Source: Hedera helix (lineage: Eukaryota > Streptophyta > Magnoliopsida > Apiales > Araliaceae). Taken from it: 64,000 nt of DNA. Under the pieces are notes generated by a model. It saw only the letters and a program-made list of their open reading frames with translations. It searched no databases and was not told where the DNA came from. The stretch is taken from NCBI GenBank assembly GCA_947179155.2, contig OX359265.1:898501-962500 (forward strand), in the 5' to 3' direction. The position numbers were made by a program, and so were the translations under genes. Below, one piece after another: positions 11,512 through 26,081 of the stretch (positions within the stretch are counted from its first letter, which is position 1; each line of letters starts with the position of its first letter).

Positions 11512-14500
11512 TGTGACGACCCCAAATCCGGATTCCTTTAACCTCGGATCCGGTTCAACACTAGTACTACTTTTCCTTATTGTTCATGAATTACAACAAT
11601 ATTATAATTGCTAAATAATCATTTATTTACAATTATATAACATCTCTTTCTATTCCAGAATCGCAATCTTTATACATTCCTAGTATGTCTTCATATCATA
11701 CATGATACGACATTCTATTACAATCAATTTGAGATCATATGTATAATGACTCAATCACACCATCCTATTATCCTTATTCATAAAGGACAACGTCTGAAAA
11801 ATGATATTCAAATAATCTGTAAATGTTTTCTTAACAATTTAAGTTTGCTAATCTATAGCACAACAAAACATAAACTCTTCATATCTACTTACACAAGTGA
11901 ATGAATTAGTCTACCGCAAGGTTTTACTACAAAAGCACCTATGCTGCAATCTTGATGACTCGTTAGTCAATCTTCATCTTTGCCTCTACCGGAGTAATCG
12001 GCTTCCTCAAGCTACTCTGTAATGTTTTGTTTTAAGCAAGGGTGAGCACGACGGCTCAGCGAGTCTAACAGTTTCACATAACACGTAAAAACAGTTCAAT
12101 CATGCTTCATGCTTCATGCATCTTATGCTTTGCAGTACATACATTTCTCATGCATATCATGCCTCGCATTTAATCTATGCTTCATGCCTAGCCTCTATCA
12201 TGACATATAGTTCAATGCAGAACAATTGTCTTAAATCAACTACCGCATATCAATAGTTCAAATCAACTTATTTCACAAAAGCACATTAACACATCTTTGC
12301 ACATAACCACGTATGAGCACATCACAGTTTAATAACAAACTTATAAATTATGCACATAATGCAACACGTTCTGAAAAACTTGTCTGGACTTGTATAACCA
12401 GCTTACGTTAATCTTTCACGTTCCTTGCACCACCTACACGGTATGTGAGATCAACGGTGCACAATATCAGTCAAAGTTTGACTCAATACTAAATCTTATT
12501 TTAAAGATATTTATTTCTTCTTATCATCCCCTTTATTTAATAAGGTTAATTTCATATTTTAGTCTCTCTTTGACTTGACTCAGTGTTTCATATTCAACAC
12601 CATAAATCTTTTGTTCGAAACTATGCAATTCTGACATTTATTAACGTCACTGCATTAAAACTTGGACCCTATATTTATTTAGGTCGATCCACCAATTAAT
12701 CACTAATGGACCATACCCTTGGTTTAACTTAATCACATCATTTATCTCGATACATATCATAATATTACCCACCTTGGATAATATTTTAAATTTTACTATC
12801 AATTAGTAATAACTTATAATGTTATTTAATTGTTAAATAACACTTTAAATAATCATTACTATTATTAATTTATTTTTAATAATAGTTTACCTTAATCATT
12901 ATTATTAATCTTTTAATAATAATTTAATTGCTTGCTAATATTATTACCCTTTAATAATATTTTAATTGACTTCTCATTATTATCAATCATTTTAATAATA
13001 ATTTAATTGTTCATCAATATTATCAATCATTTAATAATATTTGAAATCCTCACGTATCATTAGTAATTATTTAATAACGATTCAACCCTTAACTATTATT
13101 ACCCAATAGTTAATTACTTGTTAAACAATATTATTAATTCTGTAATAATATTCTAAATCTTTATTTATCATTATTATTTATTTAATAATGATTTAACTCT
13201 TAACTATTATTATTTAATAGTTAATTAAATGCTAAATAATATTATTAATCCTTTAATAATATTTTAAATTAATTACATATCATTATTAATTATTGAATAA
13301 TGATTTAATTCTTAACTATTATCATTTAATAGTTAGTCAATAATATTATCAATATATTTTAATTACTTAATAATCTTCTTTCGATTAAGTAATAATTTAT
13401 TCCACTTAATTACCATTTAATTATTATTTAATATGAATTAAATAATAATTAATTAACTAATTATCCGAACTCATTATTTAATATTAATTAAATAATAATT
13501 AATTAATTAATTAAACTTACTTATTATTTAATATTAATTAAATAATAAATAATTAGTTTATTAACCTTAATTATCCTTTAATTATTATTTAATATTAATT
13601 AAATAATAATTAATTACTTAATTAACCTTACTTATTATTTAATATTAATTAAATAATAAATAATTAGCTTTCTAACTTTAATATTCTTTAATATTAATTT
13701 AAATAATAATTAATTATTTATTTAACTTTACGTATTATTTAAGTGCAATTAAATAATAAATAACTAACTTATTCATCTTAACATCCTTTAATTATTATTT
13801 AATATTCATTAAATCATAATTAATTAATTACATAACTTCATATATTATTTAATAGTTATTAAATAATATTTAATTAGATTATTAGCCTATTTATACACTA
13901 ATAAATAGCTAATATACAGTGAATCACTCCAATAATTTCAAATTTTATTTTATAACACTTAACTAGCATGCCAATAGGTCAAATATTATTTTTCTGAAAT
14001 TAAAAATAATTTTTCCATAATTATTAGCAATTTAGTAAGCTTTAATCCACCATTAATTCTAATAAATACCAAATTACAAAAAAATTCGGATTTTAAATTT
14101 TGATAATTTTCTTTATAAAATTATAAGAATTTTCTCGTTTGGAACCAACCCAAGAACCGGCCTAAAAATGCCCGAACCGGCCCTACCTAGAAATCATGAA
14201 AAACCGAAAAAAACCGAACCGGCCGGTTTTTTTAAAAAAATAGGCAGATTACTTTTATGCTTTTTTCAGACTTGGGGTCTTCGACGGGAACTTGAATAAA
14301 ATGAAATCCACAAGTCCGATTGAGGCCTATTTGGTATCGATGGATTCGTAACTTCCCGAACTACATTTTTCTGTCATCAAACATCAAATTTGGATTTGTT
14401 TTGGTCACAGAAATTGGCTCTAAACCGGACTGTTGTGCACAGCCCTAAAACAGTGGGTGTGTTTTGGTTGAAAAATCATAACTTGCTCATTTTAAATCGG

Positions 14501-16308
14501 ATCGAAGTGATTCCACTTGGAGAATCTTCATATCCCACACATCTAACACCAGAAATTTACGGATCATGAATCCGACTTACGGATCATGCCCAGAAATTTC
14601 GGGAGTGGCTGCCATGATTTTGGTTACTTGGTTTTCGTCGGTAAAAACTTATTTGATGATTTTGATGAAATCTTTCCACATAAATACACCCAAAAATTCA
14701 TATTAAACCCATATAACCCTAGATATACCAATATAGCATGGATCTATCTATTTAGACTTTGAAAATTACATTTCTACCATAGAAATTACATAATACCCAA
14801 AGAACAATACAAAGCTAGAAGGTTTTATACCTTTTGTTGATTATCCTCTTTGTTAGAACTTTGAAAAGGCTTGGATGATCAATCTTCTTACATAGATAGA
14901 TTCCTCTTGATGAGACCTCCATCTTTAAACCTTGCTTCTTCTTCATCCAATCATCCAAGCATCAAGAATCTTGCTTCTCTTCCATGGCTTCTCTCTTTTC
15001 TCTCTAGCTCTCCTCTCTTCTACTTGGAGAAATGAAGAAGAAAAGAAACAAATGAAATGATCTAAGTCTCCTTCACTCTCACTCTCTCTATCTATTGTAG
15101 AGACTTAACCCAATGTGGTTTAATTTTGCTAGCAACTAACCTTAGGTTAGTTCTTATCTCATTTAACATTAGCTTTGACCACACCTTTTCCCATCACTTA
15201 ACCAACATATGGTTAAATCTCTACATTATACATATATATTATATATCTATACACTTTGACTAACATTACTTGCAACCATCAAAACTTGGCTTGATTTAAG
15301 GGAATGGACTTGGTTGATTGACTAAAATGTGACATCTATCAAGCTTGAGTCTAGGCTTCCTTTTGAGTGTAAATAAAGCAACAAGCAAGCAAAATCTACA
15401 CTCTTTTCACCAAGTGGGCCCCAAAATTCGGGATTTGCTCTAATATTACACCAATTTGGCTTTATTTTTATATCCTATATCATTATATAAGTATCCATAT
15501 ATATATACACCAATGTATATATATTGACCACAACTTTGACTATCATTTGGCTTTTAAATTTAGACTAAATATTTGGGCTACTAGTTTATTTTGCATTGGG
15601 CTCCCTTATTTAATTATTTGGGCTACTCAACACAACTCACACATCTTTATAACTTTGGCTAGGTAATTAATTTAATTGGATTACCACCACATTATATACA
15701 ATACTTGCCAACATAATTTAATTGGACTTATATTAATTACCTCTTGGACTATAATATTTGGGCTTATTATTTAATTACCCATCTTCATGCAAGTATTCTC
15801 ATATTGGTCTTGTATTAAATCCATTAATGGACTCTATATAACAACTTAATAATTAAGTTAATTACTTAATTAATTAACTTCATAATATTGTCATTCTAGA
15901 CAATCATTCTAGTTTTTCTATATCTTTAACTCTTAACTAATATAATTAATCTAGTTAATTATATTTCATGACTTCCCTTCTTACTTCACATTTTAAACTA
16001 ATTAAATTATTAGTTTAATTGAGTATTTAATCTACCCATCTTCTTATTGGGTTAACAAACACACATTAGGTGTATATATATTAATATAACCACCTTCACT
16101 TTTCAATTGAATTTATTTTCTTAATAAATTCTCTACATGCATCATTAAAATATTTCCACATTTAATTTCTAACAAATACATTATATTAAAAAAAATGTTC
16201 ACCCATTTTTCACACATCTCACTTCTACAACTCTAGGTTTTAAACCATAACCTTTAATTTATATTTAAAATCTTATTTACAAATCTTGTAAATATCTGGG
16301 ATATTACA
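11512..16308 (-). repeat. 5' LTR of the LARD element
   Basis: Same length and sequence as the left copy apart from about 17 substitutions seen by eye, for example at the second site of TCCGG(G/A)TTCC and in the T/A run near 14230. No length difference was seen even in the AT-only field (12786-13876), which supports recent origin of both copies from one template. Confidence 0.92.
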
Positions 16309-16790
16309 AAAAGACTTCTTTAAATGAAATTCCTTAGTTCATTAACTTAATATTGTTTTTGTGATTTAAGTGTAATTTCGTATATACTTAAGGGAGTATT
16401 TATTACAGATCATGATGGATGCTCACCTAAGCATAAATTACTGAGTATTCGATTATCGGTAATAGAAAATGGTCATATTGTGTCATTTTTGTTTGGTAGA
16501 AAATATGTAATTACCGGTAATTACTATTGCGAGTATTTGGTATGAATTCAAGATTATTGGGTCTATTTTTATACAAATATTGATCTTTTACTAAAGTATC
16601 CTTGTACTACTTTTAATCGAATGATTCACCCATATGATTATTGTCGTATATAATAAACAATCATTAAAGTAATATCGAACTAATTAACATCCTTATTAGT
16701 CACATAATTTATTGAGTGAATAACTATATATATCATACGATTTTACCAAGTCATCTTAGTCTTACGTCTTCGTAGTAGGTTATTGATTTT
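16309..16790. other. AT-rich stretch with nothing recognised
   Basis: This separates the LARD target duplication from the diverged LTR to the right. No open frame, RNA gene or clear repeat boundary was seen. It may be the outermost part of that old LTR. Confidence 0.4.
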
Positions 16791-16792
16791 GT

Positions 16793-19700
16793 CGTTGTAA
16801 TAATCACAAAACCCCATCATTTACTAATGGTGATCTTGTGCGTTAATACATACTTTTATCCTTAAAACCATATCGTTCAAACATAATACAGTTCATAAAC
16901 TTGTTTATTAAAGCTTACATCCATCATCTGTCTCAGAGTCATAACATTCACTTTTCTTATGCTATAACTTAGATCATATATAAATAAATTATGACCTATT
17001 CTATTACATTTCAAAATCATATAACTCATGACTTTAGTTAACTTACTCTGTGAATACAATCACTATCCATAATTTTCCATACATCACCCTACTTGTTTAT
17101 ATATGTTCCATGCATGCAAGTTTATTACATATAAGACTTGACTTACACTGATACATTAATCTTATCTCATTATAACATTTTTCTGAATAAAGCTTACACA
17201 CATGGCTATCTCTATGAATTTACAAAACATGCATCTCTTTATTAACGATAAAGTTTAATTTTAAAACTAAGACGTTAATTTATTTATACTTGTACAAATT
17301 TACATTCATCTACTGACTTATTAAATTACATATATGAATATAATGCATTCATTTATGTCTTTCTATATATTTACCATTCCTTACCCTTTATTTTAACCGG
17401 AACCTCCGACCTTCTCATACTTATCTGAAAATGTCAGTTTATAGCAAAAGTGAGCACAAAGGCTCAGCAAGTCTAACGGATAATACCTTTCATTATTACA
17501 GTTCATATACATGCGTCATACATTATTTACTTTATCATGTTGTGCATTTTCAAAACATAAATTTCACATATTGCATTTAACAGTTAAAACATATAGTTGC
17601 ACGAAATGCACATTTCAAAACATTTAATGTCATATAATCTGTCAAATAGTTCACATAGAACATTTATTGTATTTCAACAAGTTCTGAAAAATTTGTCTGT
17701 TATCATCATTAAACTTAACATTTACGCTCCTTAAATGTCTTTCATATCATTCATTAAGTCGGTTTACTAGTATGCACTCTATCTTTCAACATACAACCTA
17801 TATACCATTATAGGGTTATATCACATTTCGTATCTTCGTCAAACTTCAATCATAATTATTAGACCATTAGTCTCTATTCATTACACTTTTAATGTATCAC
17901 ACCTTACCTATGTTAATAACACATCCTAACTCATTATCGACTTTTTACATAAGCATTATCATGCTTTTACTTAGGTTTTGGGTATGTTAAATTTTACCGT
18001 TTCTTGTTTTATTATACATTAACACCATTTACATTGACAAATTTTTTATTAATTTAGAGTTTACATAACCTATCTTTATCATCCTACATCAAAACATAGC
18101 TTTTCGAACACTAAATTTTTTTTCCCGTGAAGTAACTTCGCCCCGGCGGCGATTGAATTCTCCCCTAGCGAATTCTTCTCTGCCGAATTGCGCCCTGGCG
18201 CAGTGTTCAGAAATTAAAATTTTTAATTTTTGTACTACTTTTGCTGATTTTTAACTCATTCATCTTAGATCCAATTAAGCTCAAATTTTGAACCATAGTT
18301 AGGTCTTATTACCTAGTATTTTATAAAAATACTACTTGGTTCATTTGACTTCTTAAAATTATCGAAGTATTAGCCCGTAAAAGGGCGTTTAAATTCGTTT
18401 TTACATTTTTCGTCAACTAATGATTTTTGGCCATTCACTTCTAACGTTCATTCCAACACTTGATTTAGCTTACATACATCATATAACACTTGTCTAGATC
18501 TTTCAAACAACTTAATTTTGCATACGACAAGATTTGTCCGCAAAAATCCGTTTTAGGTCGAAACGATCGATTTCGATTGCTCGAATCGCATTTTCGTTCT
18601 AACTTTCATCCGTTGACTACCAAATCAATGTAAACACGTGTAATAATATAAAACTAAATCATTTAACTTTATTTCACCATTAATTTCTCAAAATTGGCAA
18701 AAATCACATTTAAGTTGAATTTTCATCAAATTTACATTATTTTTCATAAAATTCAATTTCAAGTCCTTAAACTTCACTTGACATGCACTCATTTAACAAT
18801 TCATTTTCCACATTTGTAGACTTATATTACACATAGATGAATAGTTCCAAATTCATTTACCTTTAAAATATGCTTACATTAACATAGTACTACCATAGCC
18901 AATTTTAGCTTTAAAACTTATATTTTCTATGCTTCAAGGTTTCTAAGATGCTCTAAAACATGATAATACACACAAGACCTTCATGTTCAACCTTATAGCT
19001 TAAGGTTTCACTATAACCTTCCACTCTAGACACATAATCTACCATAATTCATGACTTTAACTATACATACATATTTTAAAGTTTTAAGCATGGAAAACTT
19101 TTAAACCTCTATGGATGATTAATCTTCTTACATAAAAAGATTCACCTTGATGATGCCTTCATATTTTCTTCTTACTCTATGATCATCCAAGCCTTCTAGC
19201 TCATGAACTTCAAGCTTTTACTCTTAAGCTTCCATGGCTTCTCTCTCTTAGGGCTCTAAATTTCCAGCAAAAATGAAGAAAAAAACTTGCTTTGCTTGAT
19301 TTAATAAAGCTTAACCCAAGTTGGGTTAAGTTAATTCAACCATAGTTAACACTAACCAATGGTATTTTTGTTATTTCACATATTTAGTCAAGGGTATTTT
19401 TGTCATTTCAACTCTTGGGACACAATGTTCATTACTTAATTTGTCAAGGGAATTTTGGTCATTTTTTCCTTTAGGACACAAAGGTCATTAAATAATTTAT
19501 TGAAGGCAATTTAGTCATTAGCCCTTTTTGCTAGATTTTGCCAATTATGGAAATTTTCAATTTAAGGGAACTTTTATAGTTTCCTCTCATTAATTCATTT
19601 AATGCTCGTGTAAATTGATTTTTTCTCTCAATCAACCGACTAGGTCATTCATTTTGCATTGTGCTACCTTCACGTAGTCTCATTTTATAGCTTAATTAGT

Positions 19701-20800
19701 CATTTAATCGTAAATCGATTAAATAACTTTTACATAACTACACTTATATTTTTAATTTCTTACGAACCTTCTCGGTTCCACATTTAATAAATTTACATTC
19801 CTGTCACTTCAAATAGTCGAAATGTTCACTTTTTTTATTAAATATCTTTCTCGAAAAACAAACCCTGACCGAATTACCAAAATTCATCATCTTTTATCTT
19901 TTTACGCTCATATTATCATTTTACGACTTTTACATCCTTACGTTCGTTTACCTAGTACACCTGACAATTTGCATCATACATGCATTTTACATTCTTTATG
20001 CTCATTTTCGGGAGTATTACCTTCTGTATTTATACGTGGTATAAAATACTTAGTCCATTTTAATCAATTCATATTGATTTATTAATTCATTTCAGATATT
20101 AAATTTCTTAATCCTTCTTATTTAGTTAATTCCTAATATACGGATTATGTTAAACTGCTCTTTCCTTTCTGCACACACTGACTTACCTTACCTTGCCATT
20201 CTCGTAACCTAGTCTCTCAAGGCCTATTCATTAAGCTAGTTATTAATATTCATAACTAAAGCTGAATTTACATATTCTTTCATCATTTATCACTTTTCTT
20301 TAAATTTTAACTTTTCTTCCATTATTAGATTAAATATATTTAAATATATACATACATTTAATCTATCACATTCTAACACACACAGTGTCTTACGATAATT
20401 CATTTCTAATTATCTAATTGTAGGTATTACATCTTGTCATTTACCTTTAATCCGTTATATCACCATTCAACTATTGTAAATTATATTTATTATAATTTCA
20501 TTATTTATCGAGCCACTAGTGTACTTTCAATTAATGATCGATCCTTATAATCTCTATAGGCCCCTTGCTATATATAGAGTCTTTCTTCACAAATTCAATC
20601 CATATAGAACATTCTTAACACATTGATTAAATAATAAATTAATTTTAATCACTTATTTAAACTTTCTGTCATTCCAAACTAGGTTTTAACTTCTAACATT
20701 TACTTAATTAGTCAAGATCCTTATTTAGAATTCTTGTAAAAAATTTTGAATGTCACATTCACCCTTCTTTCAAAAAAATTCGTCCTTAAAATCTTTATGT
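16793..20800 (-). mobile_element. Diverged LTR of a LARD/Tekay-related element, truncated interior
   Basis: Several blocks match the LARD LTR in the same order: GTGAGCAC-AA-GGCTCAGC at 17450-17467, a CTTCTTACATA block with CCATGGCTTCTCTC at 19120-19250, and CCGAA-rich parts. The right end is sharp: GAATGTCACA ends at 20757, followed by TTCACCCTTCTTTC and AAATTCGTCC, the polypurine-tract side of an interior. The interior is cut at about 20800. The left border is uncertain; TGTAATAATCACAAAACCCC near 16795 is the best candidate. It is clearly older than the neighbouring LARD. Confidence 0.6.
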
Positions 20801-22255
20801 TGCTTTTTTTTTTTTCTCCTAGCAATATAACACGCAAGTATACGCGTTCAATTGTAATACTCAGCAAACAAGGTATCGTTCCCACAAGGAAATATAAAAA
20901 TAACTATCTAAATTAATATTAAACTCAATTAATCCAATTTAAACTCTCACTTCAAATATTTCAATTTTAAATAAATCTTAAGTAAATATTAATAAAATAC
21001 GGAATTAAACGACCACGAAATAGATTGCAGATATGATAAATTAAGATTATAACTTCCCCTAGTGTTTCATGTAATCACCTCACTCCCTTCTTGCAGTTGA
21101 TTACTTAAATTAAATCGCTAACCAAGAATTCTTTATAATATTTATATGATGTGTCCACAAGTCATATAAACAAATCCTCCTAAATCTGACTGTAAAGCAA
21201 CAGAATTAACAAGGAACACCCTAATTAATTAATTTACTATATTCCTATATAAACTAGATTAATTAGGGTTTCAATCTCAGATTCTTTTCTATGGTTGCAA
21301 AAGACATATAGGTATATTCCTATCCTATACACTAATCATATAAACCTTTCCAAGTTTTATGAACAGATGTTATCATACTCAGATCTAAATTGATACTCCA
21401 TCTTCCAATTTTGTATAAATTATCACAGTAATTATTGATCAGGCAATTAATAATTAAAGCACATAATATGATAAACGGTCCATAAATAATTAATCAACCA
21501 TTAAGAGAGAGTGCTGCATTTAAACTGCCCACTAGGTTCTATTGTAATCTTAAATAAAATTTAGTTCATAGCGTTGAAGAAAAATAACATCAAATTATTA
21601 TTAAAGCTCATATTCTAGAATTACTATAACTAAAAATTAAGAAAAGATTAAGAGGAAACTATAATAGTCACTCTAAGGTTGTCCCAATCTTCAGCTCTGT
21701 AAAATCATCTGTTCTGTTTTGCTTTCCTTCTTGTTCTGCAGAATCCTTCACACTTTTTTCTCTATTCTGTGCATCCCCTTAGGTTTTGACTCTTCTCTTT
21801 TATAGCTTTCAAGTGCTATCCGAATTCACATCAAACTCCTCATGCACAAGACTCTAAAATCAGCTTCAAAACTGCGTTCGGGACCTACATGAGAATCCTG
21901 ATACAAACTAGAAACGAGCACCACCGCAGCTGCAATCATGTTGGGCGCAGCTGCGGACCTTGAAATTTTATCCAGCGCAACTGCGGTCAAAACCAGCGCA
22001 GCTGTGGCCAAAGTTTCTGATTTTCAGCCTTCGATTGTTCTGTTTCAGCGCAGCTGCGGCCATTCCAAGCGCAGCTGCGGTCCTATTCCAAAATTATGAT
22101 TTTGCCCCTTAAGTCCCATTTACTGCAAGAGCACAGAAAAACACAGAAACGAGTATAACGGAACATAAAATGTCATGAAAACTTACAATTAATCAAGCTA
22201 AACATACACAATTCGCAGGTATAAAACCTGTTCATCAACGTACATATGTCACACT
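20801..22255. repeat. Unclassified LTR-like repeat block with CGCAGCTGCG palindromes
   Basis: It starts with a T run and then a phrase (20828-20900) with CAAGTATACGCG and GGTATCGTTCCCACAAGG. In my recollection this is a recurring plant intergenic repeat motif, often at retroelement leader regions. Between 21923 and 22080 six copies of GCGCAGCTGCGG or a one-base variant occur. The open frame on the minus strand at 21826-22011 is an effect of these repeats, not a gene. The family was not identified. Confidence 0.4.
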
Positions 22256-23409
22256 CACATTAACTTAAATTTCCACCAGTATTTATTACAATTGATTTAT
22301 TATTATTTTTATCCAATAATCTATTTTTTGAATATTATTCCATAAAAATATGAAAATAACTGCTAGGGTTAAATTATACGATATTTTTATTACTTAATAC
22401 TTAGTTTTTATATTTATTGTGTGCTTAAATGTTTAATTATTTAGCTTATGTTGGTTTTAATAAGTTTTATAGGATTTTAGTTAATTTAGGTAATTTTATA
22501 GTATTTTTATATTTCTTTTTATTTATGTGTTTTTATTTATTTTCAGTATTTTAGGAATTTTATTTATTATTATATGTTTTTAGAATTTTTAATATTTTAA
22601 TATTATTTTTATTTATTTTTAATTATTTTATTTTATTTTGTAGGAAAAATAAGCTTGGGGACAAATTTGTAAATTCTAGAAAAGACTGATGGCATAACTA
22701 TAATTATCCAGCATGGTGGTATAATGGTAATTTCTGAACGGACGTCCGCGCAATGCGCGCGTAGTGAAGGAATCAGGAGCGCCAGAGGGACGACGTCGTT
22801 TGGCGTTTGGGTGAAGAAAGGGTCCGCACAATGCGCGCGGTGATGCAGAGTCAGCAGTAGCAAACGAAATTGCGTCGTTTAGTCTTCAGGAAACGCCGCG
22901 CAATGCGCGGCGGGCTTGATGACGTCATCCAGGCTCGGACGCGCATTTGACCGGTCAAAGCTGGCGTTAGGGGCTGTTTGGTTGCGTTTTAATGCTGAGA
23001 AACAGAATTATTTTGCGAATTTTGCTACTTTTTAATTCCAAATTGGATTTTAATTTCAATTAGGGTTAGGATAATAATTATTTTATTTTTCTTTTATTTT
23101 AATTGTAAATACTATTAGGGTTTGGACAAGTTTGAGACCTATAAATAGAGAGTCAATCTCTCATTATTCATTGTAAGTTTTTGGTAGATCTTTCTTCTAG
23201 TTTCTTGGAGAGAGCTTTTCAACTAGTGGAGATTATTTTGAAGGATGTCAGGCTAAGTTTTTATTTTCAGTTCTAAAGGGATGTTGAACCTTATTTTTAA
23301 TTAATGTTTTAATTGAGTTTTATAATTTATTCCTTCATGTATGAAATTTATTCTTGATAATTTGTTTTAATTAATTGTTTTATGATATTTGCTTGATTAA
23401 TTTGATAAG
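22256..23409 (+). repeat. Putative LTR (U3-R) of a Ty3/gypsy element, left part
   Basis: A T-rich stretch is followed by three GC palindromes at 22746, 22824 and 22894, a GACGACGTCGTTTGGCG phrase at about 22789, and a TATA box CTATAAATAGAG at 23139-23150. This is the order expected of a U3 region and core promoter. Sequence continuity resumes at 26082 after the inserted solo LTR. The assignment to a Tat/Ogre-like LTR is an inference from general resemblance. Confidence 0.4.
23139..23150 (+). promoter_or_regulatory. TATA box of the putative LTR
   Basis: CTATAAATAGAG sits in a long plus-strand stretch without an open frame, followed by a pyrimidine-rich leader. It fits the plant TATA consensus well. 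It would drive the degraded element, not a host gene. Confidence 0.5.
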
Positions 23410-26081
23410 TGTAAGACCCCGAATTTTATGAAATATAAAATTTAATTTTTCTTCATATATATTTTTCTGAAACAGTAAGTGGTTAAATCGATAAAGTTAA
23501 AAGTTAAGGATGTTATGTGCAAATTTTATTTTGTCGGACTATATTCGTTTTGTCGGGGAATATTAGTGTCGTACGACGGCGCCGAAATAACAAATTATTG
23601 GTGGACCCCACAACGGAATATTTGTCGGATATAGAAAACGACAGAAGTAACATTTTTAATAAAAATAGTCAACGGTTCTAATTGTTAAAATACCGGTGAT
23701 AAAAGAATAGTAACATACGGTAATTTATGGTATTTCAGTGTAGCACACAGTATTCTACAGTAGCACACGGTATTGCACAGTGTCTTATATTATTGGTCTG
23801 ATAATTGACATCGTAACTGTTGCGCATCATTTCATCAATAATTATCACTGCATAATATTTTATGTTATCAATTCAATAATTGTTGCTACACAGTATTTTG
23901 CATTATTGTTATTACACGACATGTTGCATTATTAAACCAATAATTGCCACAATAACAAATGCATAATAATTCATATTATTGATCTGATAATCGACACAGT
24001 AGTCGTTGCATTATTTTGAATTATTGTTATCACTGTGGTCGAATTATTTTAGTTGTCATATTACTAATTGGTATTTTTGTTTTATTAAGAAAAAAAGTAT
24101 TATTATTTTTCAAAAATTACTATTCACTCCCGGAAAAGTTACTATTCACTGACGGAAGTTACTGTTCATCTGCCGACAGAAGTTACTGTTCATTACTGTT
24201 CACTTTTTGAAAATTTTAAAATTACTGTGCAAGTATTGAAAAAAATTTAAAAACGTTTGCGCAGCCTCTGCTGAATTTTTTTCTGTTCACATACCCCGCA
24301 TAGTAACTTCTTTTCTCCTATAAATAGTTTGCTCAGCTGAATAGAAAAATCACACCTAAAACATAGAATTTTCCTATAAGAATTTTATGAGTTTTCTCTG
24401 AGAATAGTAAGGTTATTTTGAGTGTTTGAAAGCCAAAAGGAGTGCAGAAAATTTTCAAGTAAGTCTTTTATTAAGGAGTAGTAATTACATAAATTCCTAT
24501 TTTTCACGGTATTCATAAATCTTCCTTTAGAAGACTCTTCTTTAAGAAGATTCATTTTTAAAAGCTTTCTTTGGAAGATTTATTTTGAAATATTATTTTA
24601 AAAACTATTTTAAAGTTGTTATATTATAATACAAAAATTATGTTAAATATATATAATTTTGATAGTTCATAATATATGAATTATCATACACCTTGAAATT
24701 TATATGTGGTAATTACTAATTTTATTAAAAATATATAGGTTGATCAACCTCATTTAAATCAATATCCAGTCACGTGTTAAGGTAAGGAATATTATTTTTT
24801 CACACTCTTAAACTTACTACGGTAAGGGATGTTATTTTCTTTCATACTCTTAAATCGAAACTTATTATGGAACTATTGTTTCTATAATTCCTGAAAATAT
24901 TATATGTTCCATAATAGTTGAACTTCATTATTTCAACTGAACCTTCCTATTTTCTGAACCTTTCTATTGAACTGTAACCGTTATTCTGAACTGTGGATCT
25001 TGAATATCATTTTTAAATTTCACTCCACATCATGTTGACAATTTGGACATTGTTTGAATCTGCACAAAGTAAACTTCCGATACTTATTGTTTATCTTGTT
25101 TCTTCTGTTCATCATTTGTATCACTGTTATTTGTATTAACCATCAAGAATCAAGCTGTTGTGAATATCTGTGGTCGGGGGCACATATGTGATATAATTGT
25201 TGAACAGATGATAGGTTAAAGGCGATATACTAGGTTAAAGGCGATACATCTGTTCGGTGTCTTTTATGGCACGTGGTGAAAGTTCTCTTTGGCCGTAGTG
25301 CATAGATGAACTGTTGTTTGGTATGATTATCACCAAAGGCTGAATCTGGTATAATCATGACCGTTGGTATTATATTGAAAGTTCTCTTTGGCCCGTAGTG
25401 CATAGATGAACTGTTGTTTGGTATGATTATGACCAAAGGCTGAATCTGGTATAATCATGACCGCTGGTGCTATATTGAATATCTTTGGCCCGTAGTGCAT
25501 AGATGAACTGTTAATTTGCATGATTATAACCAGGAACTGTGAATTTTTATTATCATGATTAATGGTATTTCAGATGATAAAAGTTGATGATGTTTTTACT
25601 GAAAAGAGAAGCGAGTGGACATTAGGGTCTGCATTATTTTTCTAATATATTGTTCATTCCGCTGCTATTATTGATCTGAACATTGTTTAAGAATTTAACT
25701 ACAGTTTTTGATATAAACCTTGTAGTCTATTGTATTCTATCAAGAACTCAACTGTTGAAGGCTAATGATAATTTCTTCGTCATTATCTTAGTCATGATAT
25801 TTCTTACTGGGCTATTTGAGCTCACCCTTTCTTTTGTTCCATTGTTTTTCAACAGGAGATGAAAACGTAACGGGGTCTAGACCGGGGATGGAGTGAGAGT
25901 CCGAGGAATAGCTATCATAGTCTTCACGTGTTGTAAAATAGTGTGACAATAATAGTGAAGACTTAGTTGTGTATTATTATACACTGTATTGTTGTACGTT
26001 GTGCTTTGTTGTAATAATTTTGTTGTAGTCTTTTGACGACTCAAGTTTGGGCTTTGTGGGCTCAGATTTGGGGGCGTCGCA
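23410..26081 (+). mobile_element. Solo LTR of the Tekay family, plus orientation
   Basis: It begins TGTAAGACCCCGAATTTT and ends GGGGGCGTCGCA, matching the ends of the full element at 28550 apart from one base near the terminus. ATAAG flanks both sides (23405-23409 and 26082-26086). No interior, PBS or PPT adjoins it, so unequal recombination between two LTRs is the likely origin. Length is 2672 bp against 2839 bp in the intact copy, mostly because the internal tandem array is shorter. A TATA box CCTATAAATAG lies at 24317-24327. Confidence 0.9.

Larger units (their letters stand above)
4606..16308 (-). mobile_element. Non-autonomous LTR retrotransposon, LARD type
   Basis: Two direct LTRs of identical length (4797 bp, 4606-9402 and 11512-16308) flank an interior of 2109 bp. 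The element is bounded by AAAAG at 4601-4605 and again at 16309-16313. The primer-binding site and polypurine tract place it on the minus strand. The interior has no gag, protease, reverse transcriptase or integrase frame; its longest open frame is a meaningless 77 codons. By eye about 17 substitutions separate the LTRs, roughly 0.35 percent, so insertion was recent. Large LTRs around a non-coding interior are the hallmark of LARDs, which rely on proteins of a related autonomous element. Terminal sequences resemble the Tekay element at 28550. An internally deleted autonomous element cannot be excluded. Confidence 0.9.

Noticed and set aside
21826..22011. Alanine- and valine-rich open frame on the minus strand
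   Set aside because: Its composition results from the GCGCAGCTGCGG repeats; no start context or homology.
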